64,000 nt of DNA from Microthrixaceae bacterium (GCA_023957975.1 JAMLGM010000001.1:62001-126000), one strand, 5' to 3'. Shown: positions 40,169 through 55,949, counted from the first letter of the stretch. Translations and numbers: made by a program. Notes: generated by a model from the sequence alone, not told the origin.

Positions 40169-40324
40169 TCAGTTCTCGGGATAACGGGTGCGGCTGACCT
40201 TGAACGCGTACAGGACGAAGATCGCGATGACAGCGAGGAAGATCGGCGGGGCCAACAAGACGCCCAGCCAGAAGTGCCACACGTGTGAGCCCTCTTGGGC
40301 GAGAAGAGTGAGCAGTGCGTACAT
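40169..40324 (-). CDS. Small single-span membrane protein (51 aa)
   Basis: A 51-residue ORF with ATG at 40324 and stop at 40169-40171, too short for most gene finders. After a polar start (MYALLTLLAQEGSHVWHFW), it has one strong membrane helix (LGVLLAPPIFLAVIAIFVLY) and ends with a basic, cytoplasm-type tail (KVSRTRYPEN). It lies 10 nt upstream of the DUF2342 gene on the same strand, so it is likely co-transcribed. No family is recognised; a partner role for the protease is a guess. Confidence 0.6.
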   Translation of the reverse strand: MYALLTLLAQEGSHVWHFWLGVLLAPPIFLAVIAIFVLYAFKVSRTRYPEN

Positions 40325-40393
40325 CGGGGTTCAGCTTAGGAGACGAACCCGTGGATCGCGCAAAAGCGCCACCGCCCGACGTGTCGTGTGTCA

Positions 40394-40422
40394 TCCGGGC
40401 GCGACGTGTCGTTGCGCCCGGA
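40394..40422 (-). terminator. Hairpin downstream of the sigR-rsrA operon
   Basis: TCCGGGCGC (40394-40402) and GCGCCCGGA (40414-40422) are perfect 9-bp arms around an 11-nt loop. The hairpin lies 9 nt past the anti-sigma stop codon. There is no strong T run, so it may be a factor-dependent or stem-only actinobacterial terminator. Confidence 0.55.
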
Positions 40423-40431
40423 GGGCATCGA

Positions 40432-40677
40432 TCAGTTCTCGGGTTTGGCGCATTCGGCGATCGCCGCAGCGATCCGAGCCCGCAACTCGTCCGGACACCG
40501 ATCCTGGCAGCGGTTGGCGATCACCTTGCGAATCTCGGCTTCGAAATCGAACGCCTCAAGACACGGTGAACAGTTGCGAAGATGCCCCTCGACCGCAACG
40601 CGATCGTCCTCGGTCAGTTCGCCATCGAGGTAGGCATAGAGCTCGGAAAGCGCACCATCGCAGTTCTCGGACATCAT
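40432..40677 (-). CDS. rsrA: RsrA-type anti-sigma factor (mycothiol system)
   Basis: An 81-residue zinc anti-sigma factor. The ZAS motif is HLRNCSPC (His32, Cys36, Cys39), and further cysteines are Cys6, Cys57, Cys61 and Cys76; the NRCQDRC pair is a feature of the mycothiol-system anti-sigma family. Disulfide formation on oxidation would release zinc and free the sigma factor. The ATG (40677, or 40674) overlaps the sigma gene stop (ATGA), typical of a sigma/anti-sigma operon. Confidence 0.88.
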   Translation of the reverse strand: MMSENCDGALSELYAYLDGELTEDDRVAVEGHLRNCSPCLEAFDFEAEIRKVIANRCQDRCPDELRARIAAAIAECAKPEN

Positions 40678-41294
40678 CGGGCTTCTCTCGCGGTCGGTGC
40701 CAGGTTGCCGCCCGCTGCACCCGAAGCTGTTCCGTCGGGAACAAGGCGGCGAGCGGACGCAAAATTCCACAACGACTTCTGCAGCGCTTTTCTTCCCCGA
40801 TGCAGCCGACTCATCACCGTTCCGATCGGCACGTCCAGGATTTCGGCGATCTCTTTGTAAGAAAACCCTTCGACATCGGCCAACAACACGGGCATGCGGA
40901 AGTTCTCCGGGAGCGACTCGATCGCCTCTTTGACCTCACCCTCGGTGAGCAGATCCATCAACTGATCCTCGGCGCTACGCCCGATCTGGCTCGTTTCCAC
41001 CCCGCCGAGCCGCCGGTAGAGATACAGGTCTTCCACGTCCGCCAGGTCCGATTCCTGGGGTCGACGCTGCTTGGCCCGGTAACTGTTGATGTAGGTGTTG
41101 GTCAGGATGCGATAGAGCCAGGCCTTCAAGTTGGTGCCCTGCTCGAAGCGGTCATAGGCACGAAACGCCCGCAGGAACGTCTCTTGCATCAGATCCTCGG
41201 CATCGGCGGTGTTTCGCGTCATGCGACGGGCCGCGCCGTACAACGCGTCGACGTACGGTGCGGTGTCGTCGGTGAAGGTGGACGGATCGGCCAT
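40674..41294 (-). CDS. sigR: ECF sigma factor, SigR/RpoE type
   Basis: A 206-residue group-4 sigma factor starting at ATG 41294. Region 2 is visible as [25 protein letters not shown] and [20 protein letters not shown]; region 4 as [29 protein letters not shown] and [16 protein letters not shown], quoted in parts: [30 protein letters not shown]. In SigR/RsrA systems this controls thiol-redox genes, including mycothiol recycling. The adjacent redox anti-sigma gene supports the call. The longer upstream open frame overlaps the divergent gene and is not used. Confidence 0.9.
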   Translation of the reverse strand: MADPSTFTDDTAPYVDALYGAARRMTRNTADAEDLMQETFLRAFRAYDRFEQGTNLKAWLYRILTNTYINSYRAKQRRPQESDLADVEDLYLYRRLGGVETSQIGRSAEDQLMDLLTEGEVKEAIESLPENFRMPVLLADVEGFSYKEIAEILDVPIGTVMSRLHRGRKALQKSLWNFASARRLVPDGTASGAAGGNLAPTAREAR

Positions 41295-41366
41295 TCGCCA
41301 ACGAGGGTACTCCCGACGCAGCGCCGCGTCGCCACGAGGCGACAACCGGTGACGGCGGGCTACGTT

Positions 41367-42764
41367 GTGGCGGTGGCGCCGAGCTATCTCATCCCCGACG
41401 ATGCCTGCACCTCGTTGAGCGACTACAGCGCACTCGGGCTCGACGCCGCGGTACAGGCCGCCAGAAGGTCCACACCTCAACAGCTGCGCACCATCGTCGA
41501 ACAGAGTGGGCTGCGAAGCCGCGATCACGCAGCCCTGTCAGTCGGGCGTCGGTGGGTGCAGATCTGCCGAACCACCGACGTGGGCACGCGGTATCTCGTC
41601 GCCACCGCCACCGACCCCGAACCGGGGAGCTTCAGCGACCGTCACCTGTTGCGCACCAACCCGTTCGCGGTCATCGAGGGAATCGTCACCGCGGCGTTGG
41701 CGCTCGACACCAGCGAGGCCTTCATCGTGATGCGCCGCAGCTTCGAACGCGAATACGAGATCCTGACCACGGCACTCGCCGAGGCCGAAACCGCCGGCTG
41801 GCTAGAGCAGGTGAGCATCAAGTGCGTCCGCGCCGATGACCACTACCTGCTCAACGACGAACGGTCAGTACTCGAGGTCATCGAAGGCCGTGCACCGATT
41901 CCGCGACGGCTCTCCCCCGATGTCGACGGGTTGTTCTGCAACGCCGAGCGGGGCCCCGACGGGGTCGAACGCCTCCCCGATCTGCCCAATGCCACGGTGG
42001 TCGAAACCATCGAAACCCTCGCGAACGTTGCGGCCATCGTCGTCAACGGCTCACGCTGGTTTCGAACGATCGGCACTGCAGTGTCCCCCGGCAACCTGCT
42101 GTGCACCATCACCGGCGACGTCAACACCCACGGCGTCGTCGAAGCCGAGCTCGGCGAGCGGCTCTACGACGTCATCGAGGCCGGTGGAGACGGGTACTTA
42201 TCGGCGTCCTCTCCGAAGGCGGTGCTCAGCGGGGTGAGTTCTGCGGTGCTCACCCGATCGCGCCTGTCGGCACCGATGTCGTGGGAGGGGCTCGCTGCGG
42301 TCGGGGCCGACATCGGACGGGCCGCGTTCACCGTCCATGACGAGCCGACCAACATGATCGAGGTCGCGCATCGAGTCGCCGCATACCTCTATGTCGAAAG
42401 CTGCGGGCTGTGCCCCCCGTGCAAGTACGGAGGGGGCGAGGTGACCGCGTATCTCGCCCGACTCGCGGCCGGGGTGGGCGACCAGCGCGACGTCGAGGCA
42501 CTCAACCAGCGGGTCACCACGGTCGCCGACGGCCGTCGATGCGACATTCCACTGCGGATGTACAAAATCGTCAGTTCGATCATGCAGGCGTTTCCCGGCG
42601 ACGTCCGCGACGCCGCGCATCGACAACTCACCCCGGTCACCCCTTCCACACTCGAACACATCGTCGACATCCTGGGTGGGGTTGCGATTCACGGCGACAC
42701 TCAGACGTACCGCCGAGCCGACTGGTCGACCTCTGCAACCCCCGTCGAACTGACCCGCTGGTAG
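41367..42764 (+). CDS. NuoF-like (NADH dehydrogenase 51-kDa type) protein with degenerate FMN loop
   Basis: A 465-residue protein related to NuoF. The C-terminal Fe-S site is kept: [16 protein letters not shown] (about residue 345) plus a fourth Cys in DGRRCDIP, as in the N3 [4Fe-4S] cluster. An SLBB domain ([16 protein letters not shown]) is also present. The FMN/NADH loop that should read GRGGAGFPTGLKW is [13 protein letters not shown], and NADESEPGTFKDR is now [16 protein letters not shown] binding is thus doubtful. GTG 41367 is the chosen start (GTG 41373 possible). It is divergent from sigR with only 72 nt between starts, which suggests a SigR-linked redox role. No other Nuo gene is near. 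Confidence 0.75.
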   Translation: MAVAPSYLIPDDACTSLSDYSALGLDAAVQAARRSTPQQLRTIVEQSGLRSRDHAALSVGRRWVQICRTTDVGTRYLVATATDPEPGSFSDRHLLRTNPFAVIEGIVTAALALDTSEAFIVMRRSFEREYEILTTALAEAETAGWLEQVSIKCVRADDHYLLNDERSVLEVIEGRAPIPRRLSPDVDGLFCNAERGPDGVERLPDLPNATVVETIETLANVAAIVVNGSRWFRTIGTAVSPGNLLCTITGDVNTHGVVEAELGERLYDVIEAGGDGYLSASSPKAVLSGVSSAVLTRSRLSAPMSWEGLAAVGADIGRAAFTVHDEPTNMIEVAHRVAAYLYVESCGLCPPCKYGGGEVTAYLARLAAGVGDQRDVEALNQRVTTVADGRRCDIPLRMYKIVSSIMQAFPGDVRDAAHRQLTPVTPSTLEHIVDILGGVAIHGDTQTYRRADWSTSATPVELTRW

Positions 42765-42876
42765 CGAATCACCGCGGAAGCGGCCGTCTCGGCCGTCTCG
42801 GCAGTGCCGACGCGTCGCCGGACGATCGCCGCACCTACCATGAACCCGCGCACGCAAACGTTCAGGGGGACTCGAC

Positions 42877-44568
42877 ATGGCACACGATCTGGTGATTCGA
42901 GGCGGCATGATCGTCGACGGGACCGGCACCGAGGCCTACCGCGGTGATGTGGCGATCGACGGCGACCGTATCGTCGAGATCGGCACGGTAGATGCCACGT
43001 CGGCGGCGCGGGTGATCGACGCCGACGGAGCCATCGTCACCCCCGGCTTCGTCGACCTGCATTCGCACCTCGACGCTCAGGTCGGATGGGACCCGACGAT
43101 GAGCTCCTCGTGCTGGCACGGGGTCACCTCGGTGGTGATGGGTAACTGCGGCATGACCTTCGCCCCGCTGCGTCCCGGCCACCACGAGGTGCTCGCCAAC
43201 ATGATGGAATCGGTTGAGGACATTCCCGCCTCGGCCATCCTCGACGGACTCGCCTGGAATTGGGAAACCTACGGCGACTACCTCGACCGGGTCGAGGAGA
43301 TGCCCAAGGGGATGAACTGCGGCGGGTACGTCGGCGATGTCGCGCTACGTGTGTACGTGTGCGGCGAACGGTCGATCGAACCCGAGTACCGCGCCACCGA
43401 GGACGAACTCGCACAGATGGCCGCACTCGTGGAGGAGGCGCTCAACGCCGGCGCCCTCGGCTATTCGATCTCGCGGAGCCTGAGCCACAAGGTTCCCGAC
43501 GGACGATTCGTTCCGGGGACCTTCGTCGACCCGGTCGAGTACCGCACGATCGCCGAACCGCTGCGACGGCTCGGCAAGGGCGTGCTCGAGGCGGCACCGC
43601 GGTACAACGATCTGGACGGGTCGACCTGGCGGGTCGATGAGGAGGTCGCCTGGATGGCCGACCTCAGCCGGTTCACCGGACGACCGTTCAGTTTCAACCT
43701 GTTGCAGATGAAATCGCTCGGTGATCACTACCGTCGCGTCATCGAGCTCTGCGACGAGGCGAACCGCACCGGGGCCCAGGTGCGCCATCAGACCACCCCG
43801 CGTCAGGTCGGCATCCTGTTCGGACTCGGGGCCAACTCACTGCTCGACTCGCTGGCGAGTTGGGCACCGTTGCGCGACCGCCCCTTCGCCGAACGGCTCG
43901 CGGCCCTGCGAGACCCGGCGCTGCGTGCGAACCTGGTCGCCGAGGGCGTGGCACAGGGCGACGGCACCTACGGGGCGATGTATCTGCTCACCCCCGAGTC
44001 GGGCGCGTTCTACGAGTACGCGCCCTCCGACACGATCGCCGCCCGGGCCGCCGCGGCGGGGGTGCATCCCGTCGAGTTCTACCTCGACGCCCTCGATGCC
44101 ACCGACGGACGAGCAGTCGCCAACTGGCCGGTACTCAACAACGACTATGGGGCGATCGAGGAGCAGCTTGCAAGCCCGGCGAGCATCATGGGCCTCGCCG
44201 ACGCCGGCGCTCACGCCACCCAGATCATGGACGCCTCCCAGCCGACGTTCCTGCTGTCGCACTGGGTCCGCGACCGAGGCACGCTCCGGCTCGAAGACGC
44301 CGTTCGGCGCCTCAGTTCCGACACCGCGGATTTCGTGGGCTTTCGGGATCGTGGGCGCGTGGCCGTCGGGGCCTTCGCCGACCTCAATGTCATCGACTTC
44401 GACAATCTGGCGTTGCCCATCCCGGAGATCGTCAACGACTTCCCGACCGGCGCTCCCCGATTCGTGCAACGGGCCGAGGGCATGTTGCACACGATCGTCA
44501 ACGGACGTCCGTTCATGGACCACGGCGAACACACCGGCTCGCTCAGCGGACGGGTGCTTCGCTCGTAG
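42877..44568 (+). CDS. N-acyl-D-amino-acid deacylase-like amidohydrolase
   Basis: A 563-residue amidohydrolase of the D-aminoacylase type. Metal site: TPGFVDLHSHLDAQVGWDP (HxH at about residue 61), then GNCGMTFAPLRPG with the Cys ligand typical of this family, QVRHQTTPRQ, and LADAGAHATQIMD with the late metal Asp. The C-terminal GRVAVGAFADLNVIDFDNL ends the beta sandwich. ATG 42877 has GGGGGA upstream. It probably hydrolyses an N-acylated or carbamoylated compound; the substrate is unknown. It is convergent with terC, with 6 nt between stops. Confidence 0.85.
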   Translation: MAHDLVIRGGMIVDGTGTEAYRGDVAIDGDRIVEIGTVDATSAARVIDADGAIVTPGFVDLHSHLDAQVGWDPTMSSSCWHGVTSVVMGNCGMTFAPLRPGHHEVLANMMESVEDIPASAILDGLAWNWETYGDYLDRVEEMPKGMNCGGYVGDVALRVYVCGERSIEPEYRATEDELAQMAALVEEALNAGALGYSISRSLSHKVPDGRFVPGTFVDPVEYRTIAEPLRRLGKGVLEAAPRYNDLDGSTWRVDEEVAWMADLSRFTGRPFSFNLLQMKSLGDHYRRVIELCDEANRTGAQVRHQTTPRQVGILFGLGANSLLDSLASWAPLRDRPFAERLAALRDPALRANLVAEGVAQGDGTYGAMYLLTPESGAFYEYAPSDTIAARAAAAGVHPVEFYLDALDATDGRAVANWPVLNNDYGAIEEQLASPASIMGLADAGAHATQIMDASQPTFLLSHWVRDRGTLRLEDAVRRLSSDTADFVGFRDRGRVAVGAFADLNVIDFDNLALPIPEIVNDFPTGAPRFVQRAEGMLHTIVNGRPFMDHGEHTGSLSGRVLRS

Positions 44569-44574
44569 CGAGCG

Positions 44575-45594
44575 TTACCCCTGCTTCGACGGATCCTGCG
44601 CAACGCTCGAGACGTCGCTCGACCTGGTCGCGCGCAGCGAGGCGACCACGGTGACGGTCAACGCGACCAGGATGATCCCGAGCGAGACGAACGGGTTGAT
44701 GTGCACCCACTTGCTCAGAACCATCTTGATGCCCACGTAGAACAGGATGATCCCCAGGCCCTTGGGGAGATACACGAGGCGATCCCGCACCGACTCCAAC
44801 AGGAAATACAGCGACCGCAGCCCGAGGATCGCCATGGCGTTGGAGGAGAACAGAATGAAGCGATCACTGGAGATCGACAGGATCGCCGGCACCGAGTCGA
44901 CGGCGAACAACAGGTCGGTCACCTCGATCGCCACCAGGACCACGAACAGCGGAGTGGCGATTCGACGACCGGCTTCGCGCGTCCACAGTTTCTGTCCGTC
45001 GTAATGCTCCGCGACGGGCACGACACGGCGCACCAGACGCAGGGCCGGATTCGCCTCGGGGTCGATCTCGTCCTCGTCGTCTCGAAACACGTTGACCGCC
45101 GTGTAGAGCAGGATCGCTCCGAATACGTACATCATCCATTCGAACGACTCCAGGAGTGCCGCCCCCGCGAGGATGAACACCGCCCGCATTGCCAGCGCCC
45201 CGAAAATTCCCCAGAACAACACCCGGTGCTGGTACTTGGACGGGACACCGAAGTACCGAAAGATCACCGCCCAGACGAACACGTTGTCGACCGACAGCGA
45301 CTTTTCCACCACGTACCCGGTCAGGTAGCGCGCCGCAGCGGTGCCTCCGTCGTCGAGCACGAACGGCAGCACCGCCGCAAAGCCGACGCCGAGCGCGATC
45401 CACCCCGCGGAGGTCCGTGCCGCCTCGGCGGTGGTGATTTCATGTGCCTGTTTGTTCAACACGAACAGGTCGATGAGCAACAAGGCCGCGACCCCGACGA
45501 GAAACGATGCCCACAGCCACGCCGGAACGTGAAACGCGTCCTTTGGCGCCGACGAGGCGAGCAGATGCACGGTGGGCGTCGACAGGTTCGGCAC
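44575..45594 (-). CDS. TerC-family integral membrane protein
   Basis: A 339-residue membrane protein with about eight or nine helices. Family parts are YVVEKSLSVDNVFVWAVIF (helix with Glu and Asp), RVLFWGIFGALAMRAVFI, LVAIEVTDLLFAVDSVPAIL with the second acidic pair, and FSSNAMAILGLRSLYFLL. TerC proteins are linked to tellurite resistance and, more generally, Mn2+ export or metal loading of exported enzymes. The start is GTG 45594, but an in-frame GTG a few codons in is possible. The 61-nt divergent gap to recC is too short for, and shows no sign of, a yybP-ykoY riboswitch. Confidence 0.88.
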   Translation of the reverse strand: MPNLSTPTVHLLASSAPKDAFHVPAWLWASFLVGVAALLLIDLFVLNKQAHEITTAEAARTSAGWIALGVGFAAVLPFVLDDGGTAAARYLTGYVVEKSLSVDNVFVWAVIFRYFGVPSKYQHRVLFWGIFGALAMRAVFILAGAALLESFEWMMYVFGAILLYTAVNVFRDDEDEIDPEANPALRLVRRVVPVAEHYDGQKLWTREAGRRIATPLFVVLVAIEVTDLLFAVDSVPAILSISSDRFILFSSNAMAILGLRSLYFLLESVRDRLVYLPKGLGIILFYVGIKMVLSKWVHINPFVSLGIILVALTVTVVASLRATRSSDVSSVAQDPSKQG

Positions 45595-45655
45595 GAGCGA
45601 CGATCGTAGGTCGGTCTCGGTCGAGTGTCAGAGGTCCTCGTTAGGGTCTGTGTTC

Positions 45656-48600
45656 ATGCTCGAAGTCGTGGCGTCGCAACACATCGAAACGCTCGTCGCC
45701 GATCTCGCGCGCCGCCTGATCGACGATCCGCTCGATCCGATGACCCCGGAATGGATCGCCGTCGGCTCCGACGGGCTGCAGCGCTGGCTGCAACTCGAAC
45801 TCGCGCGCCACCTGGGCGCTCAGCGCGGCCGCGACGACGGAGTGGCGGCCAACATCACCTTCGCCTATCCGGGCACGCTGCGAACCGCCGTCGTGCTCGC
45901 CGGCACCGACCACGCCGAGTTCGACCCCTGGCTTCAGGATCGCCTCGTGTGGTCGGTGCTCGAAACCCTCCAGAACCTTTCCGCCGGCGCCGTCGACGCC
46001 GCCGACGGGCACACGGCGTCGATCCTCGACTCAGGCGGGGGAGCGTCACATGCGCTGGCCCGGCGCGTCGCGTCGCACTTCGCCGCCTACCAACTGCATC
46101 GTCCAGCCATGGTGATGAGTTGGCTCGAGGGTCACGACGTCGATGCCGCCGGGAGCGCACTCGCTGCACCACAGCTCTGGCAACCCGAACTGTGGCGGTT
46201 GGTGCGCGATCACCTCGGGGTCCCGAGTCCTCCGGAGCGCTTGCGGGAGGCCCTCGAACGGGTTCGACGGGGCGAAGTCGACCTCATGTTGCGCGGACGA
46301 CTGTTGCCACGTCGCCTGGTGTTCTTCGGCCCGTCACTCCTGCCGACCGGCGCGGGGTTCCTCGACGTGGCCGAGGCCGTCGCGCAGCGCCCCGGCACCG
46401 AGGTCATCGTGTATGTCAACGAGGCGTCGAGCGCCCTATCCACCACCCTGCGCCGTGAACTCGGAGACCAGAAGATCTCGCAACGCCGCACCCACGATGT
46501 GTCCGCCGAGGTGGCAACTCATCAACTGCTTCGGTCCTGGGGTCGGCTCCAACGCGAAACCGCCCTGTTGCTCGCCCCCTACGAGACCACCGTCCTGCCC
46601 GATGAACCGCGGCCCGCCAGCTCGGTGCTCGGTGCGGTGCAAGCCGACATCCGCGCCAACCGCGAGCCCGCGGGCACCTTCGCGGCCGCGGCCGACGATC
46701 GCTCCGTACAGCTGCATTTCTGCTACGGAGCTACCCGACAGGTCGAGGCCGCTCGCGATGAGATCTGCCGGCTTCTCGCCGACGACGACACACTGAGCGA
46801 GGACGACATCGTCGTGCTCACCCCCGACCCGACGACGTTCCTACCGATCGTGCAAGCGGTGTTCGGCGCATCGGCAACCCGGACCCGAAGCCACACCGCC
46901 GACGCCACCCCGTTGATCCGCTACCGCATCAGCACCGGCTCCGCCACAAGCAACCCGGCCGTGACGGCGTTGCTCGCGATGTTGAATGTCGCCACGGGCA
47001 GGTTCGAGGTCACCGAAGTTCTCGCACTGTTGCAGATGCCCGCAGTTCGCGATCGGTTCGGGTGGACCGACGACCATATCGAACGCATCTCCGGGTGGCT
47101 CGCCGACACCAACGTCCACTGGGGCCTCGACCCCGCGCATCGCGAGCGGTTCGGCCTTCCCGCCGCCATCACCGGTTACTCCTGGCAAGAAGCGCTCGAT
47201 CAGTTGCTCATGGGCGCACTCGTGCTCGGCGACGACGAGTTGGCGATCGGCGACGTCGTTCCCTATGACCCTGCGAGTTCCGAGATCGACGTGATCGGAC
47301 AACTCGGTTCGGTGCTGTCGACCCTCGAACGCCTTACCGAGGCTGCGACCACGCCCCGCACGATCGACGAGTGGTGTGCGCTCCTCTCCGACGTCATCGG
47401 CGAGACCCTCGGAGATACCTCACCCAATGGTTGGCACCTCGACGGTGCGTACCGCCTGTTGGCGCGGCTCGCATCCACCTCGCGCCTCGCCCGAGTCGGC
47501 GGCGAGCGGCGAGCCGACGGCACCCCCGGCTCCTCCACCGCACTGTTGACCCTCGCCGAGGTGCACGCACTGGCGAGCGACACGCTCGGCGAATCGCGAT
47601 CCCGCTCCGATTTCTTTCGGGGCGGCATCACGGTCACTTCCCTGGGGGCGTTGCGGAACGTCCCCAGTCGCGTGACCTGCGTTGTGGGCTTCGATCAAGC
47701 CGCGTTCGGCTCCGGGGCGACCGACAGCGACGATCTCATCGCCGCCACGCCACGCATCGGCGATCGCGATCGACGGGCCGAGGTCCGCCAGACACTCCTC
47801 GACGCGGTGGTGTCGACCTCGGATCACTTCTTGACGTTCAGCGACGGGCGCGACGTGCAGACGAACGCGGAGATTCCGCCTCCGGTGCTGCTCGCCGAAC
47901 TCATCGAGACGCTGTGCGCAACGCTCGGCGTCGACGACGCTGAGCAGCTTCCAGCCGGGATCCTGGTGCGACATCCACGACACGCATTCGACGCTGCGTA
48001 CTTCACTGATGATGCCGGTGGGCTTCGATCGTTCAACCGCAGCGCACTGCGTGCAGCGCTGGCACGAAGGTCGCGTGATCCGAACGCCACGCTCGACCCC
48101 GACTGGCCGATGATTCGCCTCACGGAACCGATGAATCCGGGAGACGCTGCTCTCGAACTCGACACCCTTCACGACGTGATGCGCTCACCCACCCGTATGT
48201 TTCTGGAAGGCGGGGTTGGCATTCGCCTTCCCCGGGCCTCCGAGCAGTTGTCCGCACGACTTCCGATCGAGTTCGATGACCTCCAGAAATGGGAACTCGG
48301 TACCGAGGTGCTCGACATCGAGCGCACCGGCCAGAACCTCCATCGCTGGAGCGAACACCAACGCCGCAAGGGAGTCCTCCCACCGCTCGGATTGGCCGAC
48401 CAGATCATCGGCGACCTGAAAACCGAGGTCACCTCCATCATTGAAGAAGCCCAATCGCGGGGCCTCGCGCTCGTCGAGGGTGCAACCGTCGGCATCGACC
48501 TCACCATCGCGGGTGATCGACGCATCCTCGGTTCGATCGTGGAGGTGTTGAGCGCGCCGCGGCGCGGTACCGCCCACGTGCACTTTCGACGGCCCAAGTC

Positions 48601-49155
48601 GGCCCACCTCTTGGAAGCCTGGGTCGATCTCCTGTGTCTCACCGCGGCAGATCCAGCCGTACCGTGGGAGGTTCACCTCGCGTCGAGGGCGCCGTCGAGC
48701 ACGTCGAAGCCGGGCCCACCGCCCGTCGCCATGGTGCTGCGAGGCCGAGACCTCGGCGCCGTAACGGCGATGGACCATCTCGAATTTCTCGTCGGGCTCC
48801 ACGACACCGCCATTCGCCAGCCGGTGCCGTTCTTCCCAGAACTGTCTCGATCGATCACCCAGGGTGAAAACCGAGGCACTCAGGCCAAGGTCTGGAACGA
48901 GGAGCGCGGTCGGCTCCGCGACGAACGCCTCGTCTTCGGCGACCACACGCTCAGACAACTCCGCGAGTTCACCGCCGAAGGCCACGACATCGTGGCGAAC
49001 TGCGATGGCGAAACGCTCCTCGACCGCTACGCCAACGCGGTGTGGAGCCGCTTCGATCAATCGGTCTCCGTCGAGTCAGATCCCGCTGCCAACGACGCCG
49101 ACGCCTCGCCGCCGGCAACCGACGACGAGCCCCCGCACTCTGGAGGCCAGAAGCG

Positions 49156-49159
<4 letters not shown>
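45656..49159 (+). CDS. recC: Exodeoxyribonuclease V gamma subunit (RecC)
   Basis: A 1167-residue RecC. Family parts are WIAVGSDGLQRWLQLELARHLG near the N-terminus, LVFFGPSLLPTGAGFLDVAEAV, AVFGASATRTRSH-type helicase-like region and the C-terminal RFDQSV helix. RecC has inactive helicase and nuclease folds, splits the DNA strands and reads Chi. ATG 45656 is preferred; GTG 45650 is also in frame. It ends in an ATGA overlap with recB. The RecBCD complex resects double-strand breaks and degrades foreign linear DNA. Confidence 0.9.
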
Positions 49160-52682
<3,523 letters not shown>

Positions 52683-52686
<4 letters not shown>

Positions 52687-54575
52687 CTCGCACCTCAAGA
52701 ACCGTGGCACTGCCCAGCGGAGTTGGCTCGCTCGCACCCTTCGTCGACGCCGGCGTGTTCCTCGACAGCGAGGTGCAACTCGCTGCGGTCGTTCAACGCC
52801 TCGCTGTTCGCTGCGGTCACGAGGCTTCCGACCTCCTCATACTCGGCGTCGCCGTGGCGGCGCGCGGGCCCCGATTCGGCCACGTGCGGGTCGATCTCGA
52901 CACGATCGCCGACCTGCACCTCGACGACCACGACGAGCCGGCCGAAGTTCCATGGCCGGATCCGCAGGACTGGCGCGACGCGTTGAACGCCGCCCCATGG
53001 GCGGTCGCCACTCCGCACGACGCGCACCTCGCCCCACTTCGTCCCCTCGTGTTCGACGGACGCAATCTCTACCTTCAGCGTTACTTCATTCAGGAGCAAC
53101 GGGTCGGATCGGACCTTCTCCGCCGGGCCGGCACGGAAGGACTACTCGGGTGGAGCGAGCAGGCGATCGACACGGCGATCGACCGCTTCTTCAAGCCATC
53201 CGACCAGGACGCCGACGCCGAGACTCCCGATTGGCAGCGCAGCGCCGCGCGCGGTGCCCTCAGCAGCCCCTTCAGCGTTCTCGCCGGCGGGCCGGGCACC
53301 GGAAAGACCCGCACGATCGCACGCATGTTGGCCACGGCGCAGTCGCTGGCGCTCGATGCCGGCCGGCCGCTCCTGGTCGGTCTCGCGGCGCCATCCGGCA
53401 AGGCGGCGGCACGGATGAACGAGGCGATTTCGTCCGCTATCGCAGAATTGACCTCCGACGAACTCATCAGCGACGAGTTGGCCGAGGTGTTGCGCTCCGC
53501 TCAGGCGACCACGATCCATCGGATGCTCGGCGCGAACCCGCGCAAGGGGTTCGCTCGGGATCGATTCCACCCGGTGCCCTTCGACATCGTCGTCGTGGAT
53601 GAGACGTCCATGGTGTCGCTGCCGCTGATGGCCCAGCTGCTCGACGCCGTGAGTGATCGCACCCATCTCGTCCTCGTCGGCGATCCCGATCAGCTCGCCT
53701 CGGTCGAAGCGGGAACGGTGATGGGCGACGTCGTGGGCCCCTGCGTGGACGACCCGACAACCGGGGGCTCGGGCACCGTCGCCGCGAACGGTCCGCTGCA
53801 ACGCAACGTGACCGTGTTGCGGGTTGCCCGACGCTTCGGAACCGATTCCGGCATCGCCAAGCTTGCGGCCGCGGTTCGCCGGGGCGACCCTACAGAGGTC
53901 CTCGCGACGCTTCGAGACGACCGAAACGATGTGGGATGGATCGAACACGCCGACAGCCCGTCGCTCACGGCGCTGATCGACGAGGTGACCGACACCGCCC
54001 GCCAGGCGGTGCTCGCCGCCCAAGACGGCGAGGTGGAGGTCGCACTCGAAGCCCTGTCGTCGCTCAAGGTGCTCGCCGCCACGAACCGGCAACAACTCGG
54101 CGTCGCCGACTGGCGGGGCCGCATCGAGGAGCGTCTGATCGCCGAGGGACTCGACGTGCGATCCAACGAGCGTTGGTATGTCGGCCGACCGATCATCGTC
54201 ACCCGGAACGATCGTCTCAACGGCCTCGCCAACGGCGACGTCGGCATCACCATCGCAACCGACGACAGCCTTGCGGTCGCCTTCGAGGGCAACTCCGGTG
54301 AACGCCGCATCATTCCGACCGCTCGCCTCGACCACATCGACACCTGGTGGTCGATGACCATCCACAAGAGCCAGGGATCCGAGTTCGGCCATGCGATCGT
54401 GTCGCTTCCGCGCCCGTCGGTTCCGATCCTGACCCGTGAACTGCTCTACACCGGAATCACCCGGGCGCGAGACCGGGTCACCATCATCGGTTCGGAGGAG
54501 TCGGTGGTCGCCGCCACCCAGCGACGGGTGGCGCGCGCCTCCGGACTGCGGGAGCGACTGTGGCCGGAGCCGTGA
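52683..54575 (+). CDS. recD: Exodeoxyribonuclease V alpha subunit (RecD helicase)
   Basis: A 630-residue 5'-3' SF1B helicase. After an N-terminal domain of about 190 residues come Walker A LAGGPGTGKTRTIARML (about 200), LAAPSGKAAARMNEAI, Walker B DIVVVDETSMVSLPLM, motif III LVGDPDQLASVEAG, and motif VI region MTIHKSQGSEFGHAI and LYTGITRARDRVTII. ATG 52683 overlaps the recB stop. The gene order recC-recB-recD matches other actinobacteria. An 81-nt gap then leads to sbcD. Confidence 0.93.
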
Positions 54576-54656
54576 CGCACACCGCCACCGTCATCGCCGC
54601 CACGATCGAGGACATAACCATTCTGAGTGTCAGCGGTCGCTTCTAGGTTGTGACCC

Positions 54657-55945
<1,289 letters not shown>

Positions 55946-55949
<4 letters not shown>

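Noticed and set aside
40155-40394. 79-codon minus-strand frame (Arg/Ser/Pro-rich)
   Set aside because: It overlaps, in another frame, the 51-aa membrane protein at 40169-40324, which has a far more protein-like composition and spacing.
40188-42764. 858-codon plus-strand frame as a single gene
   Set aside because: Its first 390 codons are antisense to sigR and rsrA. Homology to NuoF starts only near 41367.
45595-45655. yybP-ykoY (Mn2+) riboswitch before terC
   Set aside because: The gap to recC is only 61 nt and no matching stem pattern is visible.
54576-54656. Promoter for sbcD (TTCTGA, 17 nt, TAGGTT)
   Set aside because: The -35 match is weak, and read-through from recD is as likely.
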